This document shows positions 28,048 through 35,782 of a DNA stretch of 64,000 nt, piece by piece. The DNA lies in contig JAJDDO010000019.1 in NCBI GenBank assembly GCA_029260265.1, forward strand, positions 124,001 to 188,000, written 5' to 3'. Both the position numbers and the translations under genes were made by a program. This DNA is from Phycisphaerales bacterium (GTDB lineage Bacteria > Planctomycetota > Phycisphaerae > Phycisphaerales > UBA1924). Position 1 is the first letter of the stretch, and each line of letters starts with the position of its first letter. The notes beneath the pieces are model-generated. The model worked only from the letters and a program-made list of their open reading frames with translations. It was not told the origin of the DNA and ran no database searches.

Positions 28048-28923
28048 ATGTCAAAATCCGAAAGCGTCCTGTTCGCCAACTTCTTGAGCGTGAACGACTT
28101 CTCTGATCACACCTTCAAAGCCCTTGGTCATGATTTCAAGAAATGGGTTGTGTGGTTTGAGCTAATCAATGAAGAAGAATATGAGAGTCGTCGAGTCACC
28201 ATTCGAGATGTGACGGATTTCAGGAAGCATCTTCGAGAAGAACGAGGTCAAGCTGTGGCGACGGTCAACCGTGCGTTGGTAACCCTGCGAAGATACTTCC
28301 AATTTCTGGTGGAAAGAGAAGTGATAGAAAGCAACCCCACCAAGGGTGTGAAGGAACTTCGGCGTACTCCCATTGCACCGCAAGCCATAGAACGAGCAGC
28401 AATCCGTAGACTACTCAGAGAAGCCTTCGTCCGTGAAGACCACCGTTCTTCCGCAATCCTCGGATTGTTTGTATTCTGTGGCCTGAGACTTAGCGAAGTT
28501 GCAGCACTGCAAATTGGAGACATTGACCTCACGGAACGCCGTGGGTCACTGGTGGTGCGTCATGGCAAGCACAACAAGGAACGTACAGTGCCTGTTCCCA
28601 TTCAATCAAGACGGATGCTCATGGACTATTTGATGAGCAGGCCACCAGCAGACGTTGATTGCCTCTTTATTGGTAGAGGAATCAAACCGCTGGGCATCGA
28701 CGGTGTCCGTTACACAGTGGAAAAGTATGGAATCGCCATTGGTTTAGATATCCATCCTCATGCACTACGACACACCTTTGCGACTCAGTATTTGGAGGCA
28801 AACAACAACGATCTTGTTGGACTGGCGCAGATACTGGGACACGAAAATATCCAGACGACGAGTCGATACACTCAAAGAGGGCAATCACAACTCTCTGCTT
28901 CAAGCGAGTTGATTGCATTTTGA
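28048..28923 (+). CDS. int: Tyrosine recombinase, XerC/XerD-like
   Basis: 291 residues. It has a SAM-like N-terminal domain (ANFLSVNDFSD ... HLREERGQAVATVNRAL) and a catalytic domain with the complete set: Arg in CGLRLSEVAAL, Lys in GKHNKERTV, HALRHTFAT, GHENIQTTSRYT with the Tyr nucleophile. SD AGGAG lies seven bases before the ATG. It reads toward the tRNA-Val-like tail, about 380 bases past its stop, the usual layout of an integrase beside its attachment site. Cleaner and shorter than the divergent integrase at 21.2 kb. Confidence 0.9.
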   Translation: MSKSESVLFANFLSVNDFSDHTFKALGHDFKKWVVWFELINEEEYESRRVTIRDVTDFRKHLREERGQAVATVNRALVTLRRYFQFLVEREVIESNPTKGVKELRRTPIAPQAIERAAIRRLLREAFVREDHRSSAILGLFVFCGLRLSEVAALQIGDIDLTERRGSLVVRHGKHNKERTVPVPIQSRRMLMDYLMSRPPADVDCLFIGRGIKPLGIDGVRYTVEKYGIAIGLDIHPHALRHTFATQYLEANNNDLVGLAQILGHENIQTTSRYTQRGQSQLSASSELIAF

Positions 28924-29207
28924 ATATGCAGAAATCAATCGAAGCCCGATTGGCCTTTGCAGTGGGCTTCTTCGGAGTCCCAATCATCTACCTTCTGACG
29001 AGTAGCGGCTGGTCTGTTGAAGAAGTTGTTCGTGTGCTTGAGATACAGTCATCGTTGTGGCTGTTTGCGTCCAAGTTGCGCTGATGGGACAAAGGAACGC
29101 CACTGACCTAACATAGCGAGTGGTACAGAATATGGGGGCAGGTCACATTCATAACTCGACTTTATTCGAATCGTTTGACCGGTAATGATAATCGATTCAT
29201 CTCGTTC

Positions 29208-29447
29208 AGACCCGCTGCCTGACCCGCTTTGAGTCCAAACGAGTCCACCACAGTCCCTCCGAACCCTCAATAACAGTCTTCAAACGCTTGTTTTGAGGTA
29301 TGCACAGGCCGTCACATGGCAGAAGTCGTAGGTTCGAGTCCTATTACGCCCATTTATGTATTCGTTGCAATCCAAATGGTTTGCGGCGTTTTCTGTTTTT
29401 GATAGACAGAGTTGTCTGACCCGCTCAATACAAAAGTCTGACCCGCT
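29208..29447 (+). repeat. tRNA-tail unit F/G with left arm
   Basis: Left arm: AGACCCGCT (29208), TGACCCGCT (29220), then GAGTCCAAACGAGTCCACC and CAGTCCCTC (29231-29258). Core: tRNA-Val-like 3' half (29307-29352). Right arm: a remnant of the terminator (GGCGTTTTCTGTTTTTGATAGA, in pieces) and TGACCCGCT at 29417 and 29439, exactly 22 nt apart; the middle 9-mer is lost. The stretch 28924-29526 holds no gene. Confidence 0.7.
29307..29352 (+). other. 3' half of a tRNA-Val(CAC)-like gene
   Basis: GCC-GTCACAT-GGC forms a short anticodon stem with loop anticodon CAC after the invariant U33, followed by T-arm GTAGG-TTCGAGT-CCTAT and acceptor 3' strand ACGCCCA. The 5' half is absent, so it is a displaced tail or an attP-borne copy, not a gene. 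It differs from the tRNA-Ala tails. Confidence 0.65.
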
Positions 29448-29526
29448 AGAGGAGCGATTCGATATGCTGGCAACTATCCGCATGTGCTTGAGGAGTTGGT
29501 ACCCAGTTCTTGATTACTGCTTCAGG

Positions 29527-32208
29527 CTATTTCATTTCCCAGTTGAGAATCACGCGGAGGTCGGGTGCTTGGTCGGCGGCGTCGGATGATTTCAAAAAGA
29601 TGAACGAGCCATCAGGCATTGGTACGAAGTCGGCCACCCCGCGCATTTCGGCAGAGATGGTGCGCCGCTCAGAAACCTTTAGTTCGGGCTCGGTCTCGAT
29701 GGTGACGGCGAAGAGCGTGTCCTCGTCGGCGTCGACGCCGGAGTAGTAGAGAGTTCGCCCGTCTGGAGACCATTTCGGTGACTGACCACCGAGCGTTGTC
29801 ACCGGGTAGATTGGGGTGCTCTCTGGATTCATAGCATCGAACGGGCGGAGGTAGATCTCTTGTCGTCCCGAGCCGTTGGCGTTGTAGGCCACCCAGCGAC
29901 CATCGGGGCTGAAGCTCGCGTCGCCTTCGGATGATGGGGTGGCATAGAACGGGCGGCCGGATTCGCCGTCGCCGACATCGAAAAGATAAATTCCGGGTTC
30001 ACTCTTTTCCACTGCCGACGAGATCAGCACATGCCGCCCGTCAGGACTGAATGAGAGATCCTCGCCAGAGATTACATGCTTGCCGGATAGTAGTCGTTCG
30101 GGGGGGGCACCGGGTACAGCGTCCTTGACCATGATCTGGGGAGGGCTTACCTGAAAGTATGCAATACGTCCGTCTGGGGTCCAGTTTGAATCGTAAAGAA
30201 GGTCAACCTCATTTGAAAACGGGCGTGTGAGCCCTGAAGTCATGTCACGCACCCAGAGACTGCTTGATTGTTGATTTCTGTAGTTGAAGAGGAGCTTCTG
30301 ACCATCTGGGGAGAGCGTAATTTTAGACCAGTTGCTAGCGCTTCCGGGTACATCGACTAGCGTGTTCGCCGGGCGACCTGACGAATCAGAGGCGACAACA
30401 GTAACCCGATCTTTGGACATGTCCTGCGCGAGGTAGATGGCGCGGCGTCCCGTTGGTTCTATGACAAACTTTGAGATTCCAGAGAGGATACCTTTGGCTG
30501 GTCCGGTCACTTGGATCTTTTCGCTGTCGAATGGAGCTATCCAAACTGCATCGTCTCGTTTGAATATGATGTGACCGTTAGACAGGATTGTTGCGTCATA
30601 TGCATTATCGAGAAGCAGGTCCATTTTTTCAGTTTCGAGATCAACTCGGTAAAGCCCCGTTTGATCCGTCTTTGTTTTCCAGAGCTGAGCAATGAGTGTC
30701 TGGCTACCGGGAGCAGGTCGAATGATTGCACCCATGCGCAAGTCGTCCATTCCAGAAAGATCCGCAATCACTTCAGGGGCTCCGCCAGAAGTGCTGATGC
30801 GGTATATTTTTTTGCCATCCTGTGAAACGATCGCGATTGCATCATCGGATAAGTAGCAGAATCTTTCTGAGAATTGTCCATTCTGAAGGATCTCAAAGAG
30901 CTTTGTTGATGGGCCGCCGGCGATGGGAATCGATCGGACTTCTGATATCGGGCGAACTTCATCTGCTATTTCGATAAGTACATGCTCACCATTGGGCGAA
31001 AATGCCATCGTGAACCGCGAAGCTTTGGTGTTTGATGATCTCTCTGTGCCTTGAAGCTTGCGGAAGTTCGTGTCGGACCATCCTCGCACATAGACCGAGT
31101 CAAGAGAGACCTTGTTGTCTGCTGGATGTTCCTTCGCGATGATGGCGATGGTTTCGCCATCGGGAGACAGGGCGATTTGATCGATCGATTTAAAGCGGTC
31201 CGCCACGGGGATAGCGAGGTTCATTAGGACGGGCTTCGGGCTTGGCATAAGCAACCACATCGCCCCCGCACTGGCGAAGGCGATGACCGCTGCAAGTACG
31301 AGCATTGCAAACGGAGATCTTCGCGTTGGGTTGGCGGTCGCGAGTGATTCTCCTGAATCATGTTCGAGTTCAATGCGGACATCGCCAATATCGCGGAACC
31401 GCTTGTTCTTGTCGCGTTCGAGGCATCGGGTGAGCACATGGTGCACATTGCTTGGGGTATTGCTGGGAAGTCTTGCGAGATCGATATCTTTGTGGATGAC
31501 CGCACCGATTGAGTCTGTTGCGGTCTCGCCTTTGAAAGGATTCGATCCAACGAGCATTTCGTAGAGAAGTACACCGAATGCCCAGATATCGGTGCGTTTA
31601 TCCACGCGCCGGCCACGCGCTTGCTCCGGGCTCATGTAGGCGGCGGTGCCGAGGATTGCGCCGGCGATAGTGGGTGAGAGCTTCGGGTTGTGCTGGGTAA
31701 GGGTGGCGGCATCGAGTTGTACGCTGGTTGTGCTTTGCCCATCGTCAGACTTTGCTAACCCAAAGTCCAGAACTTTGACGACTCCTTCGGAGTTAATTTT
31801 GATGTTTTCGGGCTTGAGATCTCTATGGATAATCCCCGCCTCGTGGGCTGCTTCGATCCCTGCGGCGATCTGAACAGCAACCTCGATTGCGTCTTCAACC
31901 GGTAGTTGCCCGGCATCAAGACGATCGGCGAGTGTCAGGCCATCGATGTACTCAAGGATGAGGTATTTCGCGCCGTCTTGTTCTTCGACGCCATAGATGC
32001 TGGCGATATTTTGCTGACTCAGCCCGGCAATCGCCTTTGCTTCTCGCTCGAATCGTTCGAGACGCACGGGGTCTTGGGCGAGGTCTTCAGGCAGGGCCTT
32101 GATGGCGACATCGCGGTCAAGCCGGGAATCTCGGGCGAGGTACACCACACCCATCCCGCCACGGCCAATCTCACTCTGGATTTTGTATGGGCCGATTTGA
32201 TCATGCAT
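29527..32208 (-). CDS. Ser/Thr protein kinase fused to a TolB-like propeller
   Basis: 893 residues from the ATG at 32208; a start six codons upstream (32226) is possible. Pkn2-type kinase domain (1-275): IGRGGMGVVYLARD, VAIKALP, HRDLKPENI, LDFGLAK, and APE-like MSPEQARGR with RRVDKRTDIWAFG. One membrane helix (FAMLVLAAVIAFASAGAMWL) at about 300. The C-terminal ~580 residues carry WD40-like/TolB repeats (LSPDGE, FSPNGE, FSPDGR) and lie outside the membrane. Such kinases sense outside signals and phosphorylate cytosolic partners; the FHA protein encoded divergently 192 bases away is a good candidate. This segment is GC-richer than the island to its left. Confidence 0.92.
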   Translation of the reverse strand: MHDQIGPYKIQSEIGRGGMGVVYLARDSRLDRDVAIKALPEDLAQDPVRLERFEREAKAIAGLSQQNIASIYGVEEQDGAKYLILEYIDGLTLADRLDAGQLPVEDAIEVAVQIAAGIEAAHEAGIIHRDLKPENIKINSEGVVKVLDFGLAKSDDGQSTTSVQLDAATLTQHNPKLSPTIAGAILGTAAYMSPEQARGRRVDKRTDIWAFGVLLYEMLVGSNPFKGETATDSIGAVIHKDIDLARLPSNTPSNVHHVLTRCLERDKNKRFRDIGDVRIELEHDSGESLATANPTRRSPFAMLVLAAVIAFASAGAMWLLMPSPKPVLMNLAIPVADRFKSIDQIALSPDGETIAIIAKEHPADNKVSLDSVYVRGWSDTNFRKLQGTERSSNTKASRFTMAFSPNGEHVLIEIADEVRPISEVRSIPIAGGPSTKLFEILQNGQFSERFCYLSDDAIAIVSQDGKKIYRISTSGGAPEVIADLSGMDDLRMGAIIRPAPGSQTLIAQLWKTKTDQTGLYRVDLETEKMDLLLDNAYDATILSNGHIIFKRDDAVWIAPFDSEKIQVTGPAKGILSGISKFVIEPTGRRAIYLAQDMSKDRVTVVASDSSGRPANTLVDVPGSASNWSKITLSPDGQKLLFNYRNQQSSSLWVRDMTSGLTRPFSNEVDLLYDSNWTPDGRIAYFQVSPPQIMVKDAVPGAPPERLLSGKHVISGEDLSFSPDGRHVLISSAVEKSEPGIYLFDVGDGESGRPFYATPSSEGDASFSPDGRWVAYNANGSGRQEIYLRPFDAMNPESTPIYPVTTLGGQSPKWSPDGRTLYYSGVDADEDTLFAVTIETEPELKVSERRTISAEMRGVADFVPMPDGSFIFLKSSDAADQAPDLRVILNWEMK

Positions 32209-32399
32209 GGGCAGATGATAACACATGAGGCTAATACACTGGCCGATGAGTAGAGGTATTCATTGGTTTTATACACTCGGGACAGGTAAATGAGCCATTC
32301 GAGGCACGAAGCGCGATCAAATGCTGATGGATATGGTATTCTGTGGCTGCACTCTCATTTGTAGTGCTCGACTAAGCACATCTGTAATAGGAACCCACT

Positions 32400-32768
32400 A
32401 TGCACACACTGACAATCATGACTGGCGACCAAGCTGGCACCACTTTTGAACTCGCAAACCGTACTCTATCAGTTGGGCGTGATCCGTCTCGAGATATTCA
32501 AGTGATTGATAGCAAGGTAAGCCGCAAGCATGCGGTTGTTCGAACGGGAGATACTGGCCATATGATCTCATCAACTCAATCGAAGAACGGGCTGCTGATC
32601 AACGGAGAAGAGATCGTAGAAGAGACTTGCCTTGCTGATGGAGACGAAGTGATGCTCGGTGATACAGTGCTCCGGTACCGCGTTGATTCTGGAGGCGACT
32701 ACACCAACGCGGTTCATCATCGGAAGGTCGCTGATCGGGATGCCCGTGATGCCAAAACAATTGTATGA
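32400..32768 (+). CDS. FHA-domain protein
   Basis: 122 residues, almost all FHA: LSVGRDPSRDIQV, then SKVSRKHAVV and STQSKNGLLINGEEI (the Gly-Arg, Ser-x-x-His and Asn residues that bind phosphothreonine are all present). A charged tail ends in DAKTIV, which contains a Thr that could be phosphorylated. AGGA precedes the ATG. It is encoded back to back with the membrane kinase, so it is probably the reader or substrate of that kinase. Confidence 0.88.
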   Translation: MHTLTIMTGDQAGTTFELANRTLSVGRDPSRDIQVIDSKVSRKHAVVRTGDTGHMISSTQSKNGLLINGEEIVEETCLADGDEVMLGDTVLRYRVDSGGDYTNAVHHRKVADRDARDAKTIV

Positions 32769-32984
32769 TGAGCGTCCGTAGCAAATTGGTTCTGTCTATT
32801 CAACTTCCAGAATTGGCAGAAAATTAAACAATCAGAATCGCATCTTATCTACGCAAAAGTTATTGAGTTTGGGCAGCTGCGAGCCAACAGACTGTGAGTT
32901 CTTTCTCACGTATGAATGTCATGAATTGGTCTGAAATGGAAGCCGGACAAACGGAGTCGTTCACAATACTGATAGATCTTACTC

Positions 32985-33233
32985 TGACCCGCTCGCTGAC
33001 CCGTTTCGAGTCCAAACGAGTCCATCACAGTCCCTCAGAATCCTCAATGGCGGCCTACAAACGCTAGTAATGGGATTAGTGCATTGCATGGCATGCAAGA
33101 GGTCGAGAGTTCAAATCTCTTCGTCTCCACTTACAGAAAACGCCGCTGGCATGAAACCAGTGGCGTTTTTTGATGGATTGGTGTTGTTGATGAATTTGGC
33201 ATTGACCCGCTCTGACCCGTTTACTGACCCGCT
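32985..33233 (+). repeat. tRNA-tail unit H (best preserved, with left arm)
   Basis: Left arm TGACCCGCT (32985), TGACCCGTT (32997) and GAGTCCAAACGAGTCCATC (33008), homologous to the arm at 29208. Core 33084-33132 is identical over 49 nt to tRNA-Ala from position 28 to the CTT past A73. Terminator 33137-33171 (AAAACGCCGCTGG / CCAGTGGCGTTTT), then TGACCCGCT (33203), TGACCCGTT (33213) and TGACCCGCT (33225). The 32769-33352 gap has no gene. Confidence 0.88.
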
Positions 33234-33269
33234 AGGTGAAGAGTTTGGCTCAAAGGAAGGCATTGGTTC

Positions 33270-33352
33270 TTGTAACTGAAACCAAATGCTCGATAATACT
33301 TGTACCGAGGATCCTGCCTCAGTTTTTTATTCACAGGAAAGAGGGAAACCAC
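33270..33352 (+). promoter_or_regulatory. Promoter and hairpin leader of S74 gene 2
   Basis: TTGTAA (33270-33275), 16-nt spacer, GATAAT (33292-33297), hairpin CGAGG-ATCCTG-CCTCA (33306-33321, last pair lost), RBS GAGGGA. Homologous along its length to the leader of S74 gene 3. Confidence 0.68.
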
Positions 33353-34711
33353 ATGCGTTCAGATTTCTTTGCCGCCCTTTTGGGTACTGCTATCGTTTGT
33401 ACTGCTCCAGCAGTAGCTTCGCCAACAACTTTCACCTATCAAGGGCAACTTGTCCAAGACGGCACGCCTGGTGAGGGGGCGTATGAGTTTGAGGTTCGGC
33501 TGCTTGATAATCTCGGTGTTCAGATTGGAATGACCCAGACTGCAAGCGAAATCGTGACGGCCGGGGCGTTCTCGATGGAACTTGATTTCGGCAATGGTGC
33601 CTTCGATGCAAATGCTCGGTATCTCGAAATCTCAGTTCGCTCGGTCGCTGATGGCGGCAGCTATGTTGTGCTTTCGCCAAACCAGTTGGTGACTTCTGCG
33701 CCGGTGGCCCAGTTCGCACTCAGCGGCAATGAAGGCCCGGTCGGTCCAGTTGGCCCACAAGGTGATCAAGGGATACAAGGCAACGCGGGAACTGACGGCA
33801 GCGATGGGCAAACCGGTACTGAAGGGCCACAAGGAACCCAAGGCCCGCAAGGTATCCAAGGGGACCCGGGTACCGACGGTACCAACGGCGCACCCGGCGA
33901 TTCACATTGGTCACTCAATGGATCAGCCACCTACTACACTGCGGGCAGCGTCGGCATCGGGACAAACTCGCCGGTCTACCCGCTCCAAGTGCATTCCATT
34001 AGCACCCGTGCAATATCTGCATCGAGCAGCCACGCATCCGGTACCGGCGTCCAGGGCATAGCCACCGCAAGCGCCGGCACCACCTATGGCGGGCGGTTCG
34101 AGAGCTACAGCACAAGCGGGGGGGCTTGGAGTTCGGGGCTCGTGCTTGGCGAGGTCGATGGTGTTGGCGCCCTTGCTGATAAATGGGCACTTGTTCGCCA
34201 GAGCGTGAGTTCAAGCTCGCGGCTCCATCTGACTTACGGCACATCGGCAAACTACTCCGCAAACTCACAAGTTATCTCGATCAATAAAACCGGCCAGGTT
34301 GGGCTTGGCATTGTTCCGTTCTTCCCTCTGCACATGTCGAGCGGTGCGCATGTTTCTACAGGCGGAACATGGACCAATGCATCGAGCCGCACATTGAAGG
34401 AGAACTTCGAGCCCGTTGACCAGCGTGCGATCCTCGGGCAGCTCATGGAAATGCCGATTTCACGATGGAACTACAAAGCCGAAGGCAAAGAGGTCGAGCA
34501 TATCGGTCCGATGGCCGAAGACTTTGCGGAGGCATTCAGAACGGGCGAGCACGATGCATCCATCGCCACAGTCGATGCCGACGGAGTTGCGATCGCATCA
34601 ATCCAGGCCTTGTATGAGATCATTCAAGAGAAGGATGAAGAGATTGCTGATTTGAATGCTCGGCTCAAGCGTATCGAGGAGATGCTGGCCAAGAACGCTT
34701 TGTCAGAGTGA
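33353..34711 (+). CDS. Secreted collagen-like surface protein with variant S74 chaperone
   Basis: 452 residues from the ATG at 33353; the longer track ORF reads through the promoter leader. Signal peptide (FFAALLGTAIVCTAPAVAS), YQG domain (TTFTYQGQLVQDGTPGEG), Gly-X-Y stretch with GPQGIQGDPG, GSVGIGTNSP, then a different middle. The C-terminal chaperone is a divergent type: ASSRTLKENFEPVD keeps the Ser and the Lys five later, and HIGPMAEDFAEAF follows; the coiled coil is EEIADLNARLKRIEEML. Probably a trimeric surface fibre. It lacks the 26-residue repeats of gene 1. Confidence 0.83.
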   Translation: MRSDFFAALLGTAIVCTAPAVASPTTFTYQGQLVQDGTPGEGAYEFEVRLLDNLGVQIGMTQTASEIVTAGAFSMELDFGNGAFDANARYLEISVRSVADGGSYVVLSPNQLVTSAPVAQFALSGNEGPVGPVGPQGDQGIQGNAGTDGSDGQTGTEGPQGTQGPQGIQGDPGTDGTNGAPGDSHWSLNGSATYYTAGSVGIGTNSPVYPLQVHSISTRAISASSSHASGTGVQGIATASAGTTYGGRFESYSTSGGAWSSGLVLGEVDGVGALADKWALVRQSVSSSSRLHLTYGTSANYSANSQVISINKTGQVGLGIVPFFPLHMSSGAHVSTGGTWTNASSRTLKENFEPVDQRAILGQLMEMPISRWNYKAEGKEVEHIGPMAEDFAEAFRTGEHDASIATVDADGVAIASIQALYEIIQEKDEEIADLNARLKRIEEMLAKNALSE

Positions 34712-34776
34712 AGAGGGACATACTCGGTCAACACTAGGTCTGTTCTGACCCGATGGGGAAGGTGTCATCACCTAGC

Positions 34777-35454
34777 CTAGTTCTCTGAGATCGAACGGCG
34801 TCGGCGCATCCCCGCAATCGCTCCTGATCCAATGAACGCGAGCGTGCTTGGAGTTGGAACGGCGAGAACACCGGCCATAGTCGGGTCGGCTTGTGGGTTT
34901 CCGGAACTGGTGTCACTGGGACCACCGCGGAATCTAATGGCCTCCGCGCTGGTCACGCCGTAGGAGGCTAGGTCTATCTCGATGGCCCACACTATTGCGG
35001 CGCCTGCGTCATAACTCTCGCCCGTATTGACCTGCGAATCAAAATCGAACACCATGAACGCGCTCTCTATGCCGCCGGTGATGACGGCGATCTCGTACGT
35101 GTCCCGGCTGTAACGCACATCAAAGAGAACAATATCGGCTCCCGCATTGTCAACCGCAGCAAGGTCGTCAAAGTAGAGAGTGAAATCATTGGAATTTCCA
35201 GTCCTATCCATATTATAGAGACCCGATAGGGGTGTGAATCCCAAAAGAGCTTCGTCGAGCGTAGTCGCATTGTTGAATGAATACGTCCCACCGTCATTGT
35301 CTTCGACACGGTCTGCGAATGCATTGTCGTTAAAGGTGTATCCGCCGTAGCTGATATCAGCCGCAGCCGGAACGACGACAGTTGAAACGAAAGCTGTGGC
35401 AGAACAGATGGAGATCATGCCGATTGATAGTCTGGAACCTCTGTGCGATTTCAT
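34777..35454 (-). CDS. Secreted protein with PEP-CTERM-like anchor
   Basis: 225 residues. Signal peptide (SICSATAFVSTVVVPAAA), a beta-rich middle with many Asp/Asn/Gly (DNDGGTYSFNNATTLDEALLG; in pieces), and a C terminus VPTPSTLAFIGSGAIAGMRRRR, the PEP-CTERM-like sorting signal of planctomycetes that is recognised by an exosortase for surface attachment. The middle domain is unknown. It converges on S74 gene 2, 65 bases apart. GAAAGAGAAC may serve as SD. Confidence 0.75.
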   Translation of the reverse strand: MKSHRGSRLSIGMISICSATAFVSTVVVPAAADISYGGYTFNDNAFADRVEDNDGGTYSFNNATTLDEALLGFTPLSGLYNMDRTGNSNDFTLYFDDLAAVDNAGADIVLFDVRYSRDTYEIAVITGGIESAFMVFDFDSQVNTGESYDAGAAIVWAIEIDLASYGVTSAEAIRFRGGPSDTSSGNPQADPTMAGVLAVPTPSTLAFIGSGAIAGMRRRRSISEN

Positions 35455-35621
35455 AAGTGTTCTCTTTCAGGATATGGGGTCTCTCACGCCCTTAGTCTCT
35501 CGATAGCTCTCAAACCCATGAGGTGGGTCAACAGGACAGCATAAAAGAAATGGACGATAATTGCAATATTCAAAGTCAATTCGTACTGCTAGGCACTCAA
35601 AAATGATTTTGTGGTCTATGC

Positions 35622-35770
35622 CTTGCATGGCATGCAAGAGGGCGAGAGTTTGATTTTCTTCACCTCCAAATACAGAAACACCGCTGGTACGCAACCAGTG
35701 GTGTTTTTTGATAGATTGACTGGGTTGATGACTTTGGGTTGACCAGCCCTGACCCGTTTGCTAACCCGCT
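35622..35770 (+). repeat. tRNA-tail unit I (partly decayed)
   Basis: CTTGCATGGCATGCAAGAGG (35622-35641) keeps the whole anticodon arm, but the T-arm and acceptor are eroded (TTTGATTTTCTTCACCTCCA). Terminator AAACACCGCTGG / CCAGTGGTGTTT (35676-35710), then TGACCAGCC (35740), TGACCCGTT (35750) and TAACCCGCT (35762), spacing intact. No gene in 35455-35782. Confidence 0.8.
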
Positions 35771-35782
35771 AATCGAAAGAAA

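Larger units (their letters stand above)
18499..29352. mobile_element. Integrative island with defence and recombination genes
   Basis: AT-richer stretch between unit E and the tRNA-Val-like tail at 29.3 kb. It holds a nuclease, an unknown two-gene pair, two tyrosine recombinases, two small HTH proteins, a DNA methyltransferase and a RuvB paralogue. The canonical integrase ends about 380 bases from the tail at 29307, as is usual for tRNA-site elements. The cores at the two ends are not identical, so exact element borders are uncertain; two fused elements (18.5-24.3 and 24.3-29.4 kb) are equally possible. Confidence 0.6.

Noticed and set aside
29280-29483. Minus-strand ORF with NGRNRTRTYDFCHV
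   Set aside because: This peptide is the usual false product of reading a tRNA 3' half backwards; it overlaps the tRNA-Val-like tail.
33084-33156. A second tRNA-Ala gene at unit H (and at 15033 or 35622)
   Set aside because: Only the anticodon arm to the 3' end is present; the acceptor 5' strand and D-arm are missing, so no cloverleaf can form.
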